Below are positions 1-7,940 of a stretch of DNA of 64,000 nt, piece after piece. The stretch spans positions 41,587 through 105,586 of the forward strand of contig SHLP01000003.1 in assembly GCA_004283055.1 (NCBI GenBank), in the 5' to 3' direction. The translations under genes and the position numbers were made by a program. The DNA is from Deltaproteobacteria bacterium. GTDB lineage: Bacteria; Myxococcota_A; Polyangia; Polyangiales; Houyiibacteriaceae. Every line of letters begins with the position of its first letter. Position 1 is the stretch's first letter. The notes beneath the pieces are model-generated. The model did no database searches. It was not told the DNA's origin and saw nothing but the letters and a program-made list of their open reading frames with translations.

Positions 1-1181
1 AGCCCGGCCGCCTGTCGGTAGGCTTCGGCACGCTCTGTGTTGCGCGCCCCGCGGATCAGCGCCACGTCGAGCGCCGCTCGCGCGTAGCTCGAATCGGGGA
101 ACCTATTCGCCGCGTCGCGAAGTATTTCCAACGCGCTTTCGATCTCATCGCTCGACCGTGCGAGCCGTAGCTCGTGCGCGACGAACGCCGGGTCCTCGGG
201 GGCCATCGATCGGAACCAGCTCGATGCGCTCTCAGCCGCCGCCGCGTCGCCAAGACGCTCGGCGGTGAGAAGGGACTGCAATCGGAGGAGCCGGCTCTGG
301 GGCATCCATCGCAGAGCCGATTCGAGGTAGCCCGCTGCCGCGCCGGCGTCATCGAGATGCCCGGCACTGCAAGTCGCCGCTTCCTGCCACAGGAGCGCCG
401 CCATCGGTCGACGCGCGCCCTCCGGGACCGAAAGGCTAAGCGGGTCAGGCGAGCCGCTCTGCTCGATTGCCGCTTCGAGCAGCCGAGCCATCGAGGTCAG
501 GGCATGGACGAGCTCATTCCAGCGCTGGTGCGCGCGAGCGGTATGAGCCTGCAGTGACCGCGCCTGCCAAACGACTTCATCGCACTCGCAGGCCCGCTCG
601 AGGGCAGCAAGGGCCTCCTCTGGCTTGCTCGCCCTGAGCTCGTGTAATGCGATGTCAATCCAAAGCGCGGCACTCAAGATGGGATCGGCGGCGTGCTTCG
701 CCTGCGTAAGCATCGCATCCCGAACCGCGCCGTCATCACCCCGCGCTTCCGCCAGCCATTCGAGAATGAGCGCAGGCACCGCAGGCTCTACAGAGCGAGA
801 AATCGCCTCGCGCAGGAGGGACGCCCAATCTGCGGACTGCATGGCCAAATCTACCAGAGCGGCGCTGCTCAGCGCAGGGCTCGTGGCTCGCGCGACCTGC
901 TCCGAACGAAGCGCGTGCAGATCGTAGCCATTCCTCGCGCGCTCTGCGATCCGCAGCTGCGCGATGAGCGCCGGCTGGAATCCTGGGGCGACCGTGTGCG
1001 ACTGCTGGTACTGCTCCATCGCCTCGGAAGCGAGCTCGAGCTCGTGCTCGTACAGCGCTCCGACTTCGTAGAGAATGGCCGCCCTCGCTCGTGGCTCCGT
1101 CACTGCGTCGAGCTCGCGCCGCAGGTTGGCAATGCGCAGCTCAACGAGGTCGCGCCTGCGCCCGCTCTCACCCTGGCCCAT
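1..1181 (-). CDS. TPR-like alpha-solenoid protein, 3' part cut by the window edge
   Basis: The minus-strand frame is open from position 1 to a start near 1181, giving about 393 residues without a stop. The protein is rich in Ala, Leu, Glu and Arg. Repeated 30-40-residue helix pairs such as EALAALERACE and DAGAAAGYLESALRW look like tetratricopeptide units. No catalytic motif, signal peptide or membrane segment is visible. I chose ATG 1181 because AAAGGG lies 5 nt upstream; ATG 1199 in the same frame has GGAGG directly abutting it. The gene follows the SDR gene by about 31 bp and could share its transcript. The C-terminus lies outside the window, so the function is unknown; such repeats usually mediate protein contacts. 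Confidence 0.75.
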   Translation of the reverse strand, partial: MGQGESGRRRDLVELRIANLRRELDAVTEPRARAAILYEVGALYEHELELASEAMEQYQQSHTVAPGFQPALIAQLRIAERARNGYDLHALRSEQVARATSPALSSAALVDLAMQSADWASLLREAISRSVEPAVPALILEWLAEARGDDGAVRDAMLTQAKHAADPILSAALWIDIALHELRASKPEEALAALERACECDEVVWQARSLQAHTARAHQRWNELVHALTSMARLLEAAIEQSGSPDPLSLSVPEGARRPMAALLWQEAATCSAGHLDDAGAAAGYLESALRWMPQSRLLRLQSLLTAERLGDAAAAESASSWFRSMAPEDPAFVAHELRLARSSDEIESALEILRDAANRFPDSSYARAALDVALIRGARNTERAEAYRQAAG

Positions 1182-1212
1182 GGGCGCCCTTTCGATCATC
1201 CTCCGCCCACGA

Positions 1213-1974
1213 CTAGGTAACGGTCCAACCGCCGTCGATGACCATTACGTCTCCTGTGAGGTAGTTCGATTCGTCAGAAGCCAAGAAGACCGCGCCTCCG
1301 GCGATGTCGCGCGGCTGTCCCACGCGTCCCAGAGCCGTCTTGTTGACGATGCTGGATCGGATCTCATCGTTGTCGACCAAGACCTGTGCGAACTTGGTTT
1401 CGATCAGCCCGGGTGCGATCGCATTGACGCGAATCCCGGCTGCCCCGAGCTCCATCGCCAAAGTCCTCGTCATCGAGATCACGGCGGATTTGGTCATGGC
1501 GTAGACACCTTGCATCGGCGCGCCCATGAGGCCGACGACGCTGGCAATGTTGACAATCGACCCTTTCGCTTTGCGCTGCTGCAGGTGGCCGGCGACGAGC
1601 TGGATCATTCCGAAGTAGCCCTTCACGTTGACCTCGAAGGTCTTGTCCCAGGCCGCTTCGTCGACACCGAGCATCGGTCCGAAGTGCGGGTTGGTCGCCG
1701 CGTTGTTTACCAGGATGTCGACCTTGCCATAGGCTTGGAGCGCCTGTTCCAGCATGTCTTCCCGCTGGCCTCTGTGGCCGACGTGGCACGCGATCGGCGT
1801 TGCATCGCCGCCCTGCGCCACGATTTCCTCGGCTACGCCCTTCAGGCCGTCGATCTTCCGAGAGACGAGGACTACCTTGGCACCTTCCTCCGCCATGAAG
1901 CCGGCAATGGCGGCTCCGATCCCCCGGCTTGCTCCTGTCACGATCGCCACTTTGTCTCGTAGGCGCTCACCCAT
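1213..1974 (-). CDS. Short-chain dehydrogenase/reductase (SDR family)
   Basis: This is a classical SDR of 253 residues, cytosolic and NAD(P)-dependent. The N-terminal cofactor motif TGASRGIG is at residues 14-21, followed by NNAA near 93-96 and the catalytic Ser (NIASVVG) and Tyr-Lys pair (YAMTK). The C-terminus ends in the usual DGGWTVT. The sequence resembles 3-oxoacyl-ACP reductase, glucose 1-dehydrogenase and DHRS4-like enzymes, so the substrate cannot be read from it. The frame extends upstream to 2403, but that part is antisense to the antiporter gene. ATG 1974 has AAAGGAGGGG about 6 nt upstream and matches the family N-terminus. The TPR-like gene lies just downstream. Confidence 0.9.
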   Translation of the reverse strand: MGERLRDKVAIVTGASRGIGAAIAGFMAEEGAKVVLVSRKIDGLKGVAEEIVAQGGDATPIACHVGHRGQREDMLEQALQAYGKVDILVNNAATNPHFGPMLGVDEAAWDKTFEVNVKGYFGMIQLVAGHLQQRKAKGSIVNIASVVGLMGAPMQGVYAMTKSAVISMTRTLAMELGAAGIRVNAIAPGLIETKFAQVLVDNDEIRSSIVNKTALGRVGQPRDIAGGAVFLASDESNYLTGDVMVIDGGWTVT

Positions 1975-2106
1975 GTCGTCCCCTCCTTTGGTTCGACACG
2001 TATAGCGCTCTGCGGGGTGGTTTTGCCAGCGCGATCTGCACGAGACTTGCGCGCTCGCGCTCCTGGGCAAGACTAGGCCGTTCTTCGTTTCGCCGAAGAG
2101 GTTGTC

Positions 2107-3099
2107 CTGACGCTGTTCCAAGCCATAGCCGCAATCATCGCGGGTTTCGTCGCCGTGGTCTGGGGCGCCGATCGCTTCGTGTACGGAGCCGCGGGGCTGG
2201 CGAGCAATCTCGGTGTCAGCCGCCTCGTCATCGGGCTGACCGTCGTGGCATTTGGCACCTCGGCGCCCGAAATGTTGGTCTCGGCGATGGCCGCGTTGGC
2301 CGGCAGCCGCGAGATCGGCGTCGGCAACGCCGTCGGCTCCAACATCACCAATGTGACGCTCGTTCTGGGCGCAGCCGCGCTGGTTCGGCCGCTCAGCATC
2401 CACTCTCGCCTACTGATTCGAGAAATCCCTGTCTTGTTTCTCAGCATGGCCGTCGCCTGGGCTTTTCTGTGGGACGGAGAGCTCAGCCGCTTGGAGGGCG
2501 TTCTCCTAATCGTTGGAATGTTCCTCTTGATCGCCTGGATCGGGACGCAAGGCCGTAAGGCGGACCCGGGGTACAGCGATCCTCCCCCGGACGCCTTCGT
2601 CGACGATGACATCCCCGACGCGCTGCCCACCGCCAAGGCGATTGTTCTTTTCTCGGTCGGTCTGGTCCTCCTGCTCGCCGGCTCGCGCGTTTTGGTCTGG
2701 GGAGCGATCGGGATCGCGCGGGACCTCGGCGTCAGCGAGCTGGTGGTCGGTCTGACGCTCGTTGCTCTCGGGACGAGTCTTCCCGAGCTGGCGGCTTCGG
2801 TGGCGGCCGCTCGCCGGGGAGAGCAAGACATCGCGGTTGGCAACGTGGTGGGGTCCAACATGTTCAACCTGCTCGGCGTGCTTGCGCTCCCAGGCATCAT
2901 CGCTCCCGGCGAGGTCGACCGCGCGATCATCGTCCGTGACTTCCCCCTGATGGTGGGTGTGACGCTGCTACTTCTCTTGATGGCGGTGAACGAGCGCAGC
3001 CGCATCGGCCGAAAGCGCGGGACGACGCTGATCCTCGTCTTCATTGCCTATTTCGTGGTGCTCTTTTGGAATCCCTCGCTGCCCTCGCTTCCGGGCTGA
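2107..3099 (+). CDS. Calcium/sodium antiporter (CaCA family)
   Basis: This inner-membrane cation antiporter has two homologous halves, each with a CaCA alpha-repeat. The first contains VVAFGTSAPEM and GNAVGSNITN; the second contains LVALGTSLPEL and GNVVGSNMFN. About ten hydrophobic segments are visible, with an acidic cytoplasmic loop (PDAFVDDDIPDA) between the halves. The GTG at 2155 would remove most of the first membrane helix. The frame is open back to 2077 with no ATG, GTG or TTG there. CTG 2107 has AGAGG 5 nt upstream and restores helix 1 (330 residues), so I prefer it. The 3' end overlaps the convergent DUF938 gene by 52 bp. The ion preference is inferred from the family. Confidence 0.88.
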   Translation: MTLFQAIAAIIAGFVAVVWGADRFVYGAAGLASNLGVSRLVIGLTVVAFGTSAPEMLVSAMAALAGSREIGVGNAVGSNITNVTLVLGAAALVRPLSIHSRLLIREIPVLFLSMAVAWAFLWDGELSRLEGVLLIVGMFLLIAWIGTQGRKADPGYSDPPPDAFVDDDIPDALPTAKAIVLFSVGLVLLLAGSRVLVWGAIGIARDLGVSELVVGLTLVALGTSLPELAASVAAARRGEQDIAVGNVVGSNMFNLLGVLALPGIIAPGEVDRAIIVRDFPLMVGVTLLLLLMAVNERSRIGRKRGTTLILVFIAYFVVLFWNPSLPSLPG

Positions 3100-3713
3100 G
3101 CGACACGGGCCCAGACCAGTGTCATGTTGTTGGCCGGCATGGGCACACTGTCCCGCAGCTCGAAGCCGGTGCGCTCCGCCAGCCCTCGGAGCTGATCGAT
3201 GTCCCGAATGCCCCAGCGCGGGTTGCGTGACCGAAGACTCTCGTCGAAGGCTGCGTTGCTAGGCGCACTGTGCTCGCCATGAAGCCGGTAAGGGCCGTAG
3301 GTCACCAGCGGCGAGCCGCTCTCTAGCAGCACGCTCGCGCCCTCGAAGAGGCGCTCGGTGGTCTCCCAGGGGGAGATGTGGATCATGTTGACGCAAAGCA
3401 AGGCGTCCGCCCTCGGGATCGGCCATCGAGGCCAGCAGACGTCGAGCTCGATCGGAGGCAAGAGGTTCTCGCGAGCGGAATCCTCGACCCAGGCGCGAAT
3501 GCTGCGCAGGGCATCGTCCGATGCATCGCTCGGCTGCCAGCTCAGGTGGGACAGATGCTCCGCGAAGAAGATGGCGTGCTGACCGGTGCCGCTAGCGATT
3601 TCGAGAACGAGCCCGTTCGGCGGCAGCACACGGCGAAGAACGTCGAGAATGGGTTGCCGATTGCGTTCGGCGGCTGGCGCAAAACCCTTTGCCATCGCGC
3701 TTGCATAGCCCAT
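3048..3713 (-). CDS. DUF938 family SAM-dependent methyltransferase-like protein
   Basis: This is a soluble protein of 221 residues. It has a Rossmann methyltransferase core with motif I LEIASGTGQHA near residues 37-47, an acidic motif around ELDVCWP, and the DUF938 signature CVNMIHISPWETTERLFEGA. The NPRWGIRD segment and a C-terminal NNMTLVW strand are also typical of DUF938. The substrate is unknown for this family. ATG 3713 is the start used; ATG 3695 (MAKGF) is an alternative that fits the family equally well. The last 52 bp overlap the 3' end of the convergent antiporter gene. Confidence 0.85.
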   Translation of the reverse strand: MGYASAMAKGFAPAAERNRQPILDVLRRVLPPNGLVLEIASGTGQHAIFFAEHLSHLSWQPSDASDDALRSIRAWVEDSARENLLPPIELDVCWPRWPIPRADALLCVNMIHISPWETTERLFEGASVLLESGSPLVTYGPYRLHGEHSAPSNAAFDESLRSRNPRWGIRDIDQLRGLAERTGFELRDSVPMPANNMTLVWARVAQPGSEGSEGFQKSTTK

Positions 3714-3814
3714 AACTTCCCGTCATCGAAGTCGACCGCGAGGACTGGAAGGGAACGCTGGGCTGGCGGCTCATCGTCACGCTGTGTCTTGCCACGCCTT
3801 GGCTGGCCCGCGCC

Positions 3815-5953
3815 TTGCTTCTGCACGAAAAGCGCCTTGCTCTGGCGCCGATCGACCTGCGCGGCGTCCTAGCCGACGCTTCGGTTGGTTTGCTGCTGGT
3901 CGGACTCATGGGGCTCCTGTTGGCAAAACGGCATTTGCTGGGCCGCTTCCTGGCGTTGATGCTGCTCGTCACGTTCGTCCTGCTGAGCTTTGCCATGTAC
4001 GAGTTCGTCTCGGTGTTTGATTCCCTGTACGCGCTCAGTCACGCCGGCTTCCTCGGCGATCCGACGTTTCTGGGCGGCTCGGTCCTGCACGCACGCCGCC
4101 CGCTGCTGCTCGCGCTGGTGACGGCTCTCGCGGTCCTCGGAGCCGCGTGGGCGCGCCCGCCCGTGTCGCTCTGGTGGCGATGGTGGGGCCTCGGTTTCGC
4201 GGTTTCGGTGTTCGGGCAAGTGCTCATCCCTACCTCGTACGCCCACGAAGAGTGGCGCGAACGTCACGCGATTCAGGCGAATCTCGGGTTCTTTCCGCCT
4301 TCCGCCCGGCCCCACCGCGTCGCCATCAGCGCCGAGGTTCGGGAGGTGTTTGACGGCGATCTCGGCGGCGAGCGCTGGGTGGGGCCGCTGTCCAAACGGC
4401 CGAATGTTCTACTCATCCTGATCGAAGCGGCGTCAGGCGCGCATCTCCCTTCGGTCGCGGCGGCCGAGGGGGTCCGGAGCGACATCGAGATGCCCAAGCT
4501 CGACGCGCTCGCTCGCCGGCATGTTCTCTTCACGCACGTCGTCTCGCATCAGCGCCAGACCAACCGCGGGGAGTACGGGATCCTCTGCGGGGACTACCCG
4601 AAGCTCCTCACCGATCAGTCCAAGATGAGCGAGCAGGTCTATGCAGCCGCGCGCCGCTGCCTTCCGGAGGCGCTGCGGGAGCAGGGATACGCCACTTCCT
4701 ACATTCAATCGGCGCCCCTCGGCTTCATGCTCAAGGATCAGTTCATGAAGAAGGCGGGCTTCGAGGAGCTCATCGGCGACCCATTTTTTTTGCAGAGCTA
4801 CGCGCGAACGGACTGGGGCGTCGACGACAAGGCCTTCTTCGAGCAGTCACTCGGACCCGTCCTCCGGCTGCATGCGGCGGAGCGACCGTTCTTCGCGACG
4901 CTCTTGACCGTAGGCACCCACCATCCGTTTACCTTTCCTGACGCGGCTCCAGCAGACGGAGGGCAGACCCGGCAAGCGCGGGCTTTCCGATGGGCCGACG
5001 ATGCGCTCGCGGATTTTCTCGATGAGCTCGGTCGGCGCGGCGTGCTGAACGACACGGTCGTCATCGTAACGTCGGACGAATCGACTGGGGTACGTCAGGC
5101 GGGTAGCGCCACGCATAGGCTGCTCTCGCAGAGTTGGTCCTTTGCGGTCGTCATGTTTCCCGCGCCAATCGTGAAACGCGTCGACACCGTATACGCGCAC
5201 GTCGATACCGCGCTGTCGGTCACTGATTTACTGGGCTTCGGCCGCGAGGCCCACGGTTTTCAAGGACGCAGCTGGTTTCGGGACTACGCATCGCCCCGTC
5301 CGGTGTTTTCCGGAAACACGTACGCGCGGAGGGTGCTGATGTTCGAGCCGTCGGGCAGCGCGGTGATTTGTAGCGAATCGTTTCAGAATTGCTCACGCTC
5401 GGTCCCGCTCGGAGGCTTGCCGTTCGGACCGAACCGCCAGAGCGAGCCTGCGCCGGAGCGCGCTCGTCAGCTGCTCACCGAGGTAGCCCGCCTCTCCCGC
5501 TCCGGCCGTGCGGACATGACACGGGCGGAGGGGCTCGACCTTCTCGTCGAGGAGCGCGTGACGGTGCGCGCGGCCGACGGAAAGAGACTGCTGATCGGCG
5601 GGCAGTACCTCCGCGTCCCTCGCGGCACGACCCTGCGGGTCGACTTGGATCTCGACGTCCTGGGCGAGCAATCGGCGGTCGAGCTCCACCAAGATGTCTT
5701 TCTCGGCGGCCGTTTGCAGCTCGAACGAGAAGACCGCGAGCTTCGAGCCGGAGAGCGCTGGCGCTTGAGCTACGAAATCGGCGTTCCTCGAGATTCTGGT
5801 CAACTCGTGGTCCAGCTCTACGCAACGACGGTCTCGGGCGACGTGGCGACGATTCGGTTCCACGATGCGAGGCTCACGATGACCGCTGGCAACGCGACTT
5901 CCGACGCTGTGCTCGTCATCGAGGACGCGGTGTCTCGGTCCGTTCCTCGCTGA
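3815..5953 (+). CDS. Membrane-anchored LtaS-like sulfatase/phosphatase-superfamily protein
   Basis: The protein has 712 residues. The N-terminal part (1-140) holds several membrane helices. The extracytoplasmic alkaline-phosphatase/sulfatase fold begins at PNVLLILIEA. E204 corresponds to the LtaS metal-binding Glu and T249 (RQTNRGEYG) to the nucleophile; THHPF at 368-372 is a likely substrate site. The usual Asp-His metal pair reads D421-E422 (VTSDES), so one ligand is changed. Residues 540-712 form an extra beta-rich C-terminal region. TTG 3815 is the listed start. The frame is open upstream to 3716 and encodes another hydrophobic helix, so a CTG start at 3758 (GGAAGG upstream) is possible. 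The polymer or lipid target is unknown. It overlaps the next, convergent gene by 38 bp. Confidence 0.8.
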   Translation: MLLHEKRLALAPIDLRGVLADASVGLLLVGLMGLLLAKRHLLGRFLALMLLVTFVLLSFAMYEFVSVFDSLYALSHAGFLGDPTFLGGSVLHARRPLLLALVTALAVLGAAWARPPVSLWWRWWGLGFAVSVFGQVLIPTSYAHEEWRERHAIQANLGFFPPSARPHRVAISAEVREVFDGDLGGERWVGPLSKRPNVLLILIEAASGAHLPSVAAAEGVRSDIEMPKLDALARRHVLFTHVVSHQRQTNRGEYGILCGDYPKLLTDQSKMSEQVYAAARRCLPEALREQGYATSYIQSAPLGFMLKDQFMKKAGFEELIGDPFFLQSYARTDWGVDDKAFFEQSLGPVLRLHAAERPFFATLLTVGTHHPFTFPDAAPADGGQTRQARAFRWADDALADFLDELGRRGVLNDTVVIVTSDESTGVRQAGSATHRLLSQSWSFAVVMFPAPIVKRVDTVYAHVDTALSVTDLLGFGREAHGFQGRSWFRDYASPRPVFSGNTYARRVLMFEPSGSAVICSESFQNCSRSVPLGGLPFGPNRQSEPAPERARQLLTEVARLSRSGRADMTRAEGLDLLVEERVTVRAADGKRLLIGGQYLRVPRGTTLRVDLDLDVLGEQSAVELHQDVFLGGRLQLEREDRELRAGERWRLSYEIGVPRDSGQLVVQLYATTVSGDVATIRFHDARLTMTAGNATSDAVLVIEDAVSRSVPR

Positions 5954-7940
5954 GCTGAAGCCGGCACTCAATCCGCCGCATCTGCGCGTGCTCCCAGCGC
6001 TGGAGCTCACGTCCGAGGGCTTCGCGGGCTTCCGGCCTGTCGCTTTGGAGCCCGGGGTCTTCGTCCGGATTGGCTTCGTCGTCGAAAAACAACGTCGTGC
6101 CCGCGCTGCGATGATGAATCAGCCGATCGCCATCGAGGCTGATCGCGCCCTTGGGCTCGTAGCCTTTGTTCGACACTCGAATGCTCTGGAGTCGCGCGCG
6201 AATCGTCGCATCGTCGAGTGCGGGGAGACGAAAGCTATCGAAAAGCTCACGGCCCCGCACAGGGAAGGCCTCGGAAAAGGTCGCACGGCCCCGCAGGTCA
6301 GGCTCGAGCGTGAAGAGGCTCCGTGCCGACGTGTCGGATGGCAGAGGTAGGCCCAAGAAGTGCAGAACGGTCGGCGCAACGTCGGCGAGGCTGGCGCCGA
6401 CGCGGGGCTCAGCGGGCGTGAACGCCGAGTGCCAAAGGACGAGCGGCACGTCGACCATCCAGCCGTTCAAGTACACGTGATGGCCCCAGTAGGACCTCTC
6501 CCCCAATGCCTCACCGTGGTCCGAAAAGAAGATCACGAGGCTGTCGTCGAGCCAGTGTTCGGCTTCCAAGTAGCTCATCAAGCGGCCGAGCTCCCGGTCG
6601 AAGTAAGCGACCTCGCTCAGGTATGCGTTCTTCCTTCCACGACCAAAAGGAAACGCAGCATGCGACTCGTAGGGGTCGTGTGGAGCATAGTAGTGGACCC
6701 AGGCCATCACCGAGGCGTCGTCCCGATGCGCTTGGCGAAGTTGGGCGATGAGCGCATCGGTTGCGTCCTCGTCGGTGGCTGCGAACTTGGTTTCGACACC
6801 GTGTGCGAGGAACTGCTGCACGATCGGAAGACGAAACCACTTCACATCCGGAAGCACGGCGATCTGCCGGTCGACGTGAGCACGGGAACGGGTGAAGATC
6901 GTCTCCGGCAAGGAAGGCGAGAGGTAGAGCTCTGCCGGGCTCAGGCCCGTAAACGCGCTGCCCACCGCAAACAGGGTGGCCGGGTACGTCGAGGTTGCGT
7001 TCCCCCAAGAGAGCCCTTTTTCAGACCATCTAGACAAGTGCGCAGTTACCGCGCTTCCATCGTGTTCTAGTCCCACGACGTCTTTTCGGAGCGCGTCGAC
7101 CGTGATGAGGATGACGTTCCGCCGGCCGTCGGCCAGGATGCCGATTGGAGAGGTCTCGACGACGGGCCTCGGCTCGGGGCAACGCGCGTCGTCGCTCCAA
7201 AGGCTCGAATGTGTGCTCACGCGAGGGAGCACGTACAGGGTCGCCAAGGCGCCGGCTCGGCTCTGGGCGATCACTTCGCGCTGACCGGTTGCCACGAGGG
7301 CAGGCGCAAAGCGCGATCCGACGCCAAGCAACGCACATGTCGCTGCGAGGCCGACGCCGATGAATCGACGGGGGGAATCGCGAACGATCAGGTAGAGCAT
7401 CGCGCTGCTCAGGAGCGCCGCGGGAAAGACGAGCTGAGCGATCGAGTAATCGTATGCACGGTAGCGCACGATAACGGCTGTAAGCAGGCTGACCGCGACG
7501 ATGCATAGTGCGATCCAGATCGCCTGCCACGGGCGCTTTCGAATCCGGATGCCGAGGATCAGCCAAAGCCAACCGGCTCCGGAGAGCAGGCCGAGCAGCA
7601 GCAACGTTGCCACTCGGAGCACGAAACGGTGGGGATGGCCGATCCATGCAGGTCCCGAAAGCAGGAAGTCGACGTGCTCCCAGCCGACGGCCATCGTCAG
7701 GATGGCGAGGATGAGAGTCCACGTCGCGACGATCGGTCGCGCCGCACCGGCCAAGCGTGACGCCGCGGCCAAGGCTAGGCTCGTCGGTATCGAGGCAAGC
7801 AGCGCGAGCCAACACAGCTGGGCGAGCAAACCGCTCGAGACGGTGCCCTGAGGGAGCAGGCCTGCCGTCAGAAGGAAGGCGGGGCCGAGGTAGGCCGCCG
7901 ACCAGAGTACGAGCACCGAGTCGAACGGCTTAGCGGCCAT
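5916..7940 (-). CDS. Membrane-bound sulfatase-family hydrolase/transferase
   Basis: This 674-residue protein has roughly seven membrane helices in its first 230 residues and then a sulfatase/alkaline-phosphatase domain. Metal-site motifs are intact: VILITVDALRKD near residue 275 and FFSDHGEALGE near 475. A Thr/Ser-rich segment (NATSTYPATLF) probably holds the nucleophile. WVHYYAPHDPY matches the conserved His region. It resembles arylsulfatase A-like or phosphoethanolamine-transferase-like membrane enzymes, but the substrate is not readable. ATG 7940 overlaps the end of the upstream GT-C gene by 11 bp, so the two are probably translationally coupled and may act on the same surface glycan or lipid. 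It is convergent with the LtaS-like gene. Confidence 0.82.
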   Translation of the reverse strand: MAAKPFDSVLVLWSAAYLGPAFLLTAGLLPQGTVSSGLLAQLCWLALLASIPTSLALAAASRLAGAARPIVATWTLILAILTMAVGWEHVDFLLSGPAWIGHPHRFVLRVATLLLLGLLSGAGWLWLILGIRIRKRPWQAIWIALCIVAVSLLTAVIVRYRAYDYSIAQLVFPAALLSSAMLYLIVRDSPRRFIGVGLAATCALLGVGSRFAPALVATGQREVIAQSRAGALATLYVLPRVSTHSSLWSDDARCPEPRPVVETSPIGILADGRRNVILITVDALRKDVVGLEHDGSAVTAHLSRWSEKGLSWGNATSTYPATLFAVGSAFTGLSPAELYLSPSLPETIFTRSRAHVDRQIAVLPDVKWFRLPIVQQFLAHGVETKFAATDEDATDALIAQLRQAHRDDASVMAWVHYYAPHDPYESHAAFPFGRGRKNAYLSEVAYFDRELGRLMSYLEAEHWLDDSLVIFFSDHGEALGERSYWGHHVYLNGWMVDVPLVLWHSAFTPAEPRVGASLADVAPTVLHFLGLPLPSDTSARSLFTLEPDLRGRATFSEAFPVRGRELFDSFRLPALDDATIRARLQSIRVSNKGYEPKGAISLDGDRLIHHRSAGTTLFFDDEANPDEDPGLQSDRPEAREALGRELQRWEHAQMRRIECRLQLSEERTETPRPR

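Noticed and set aside
1975-2403. Upstream in-frame extension of the SDR gene
   Set aside because: It is antisense to the antiporter gene and gives a low-complexity Arg/Asp/Gly sequence. The SDR start at 1974 has an AAAGGAGGGG site and the family N-terminus.
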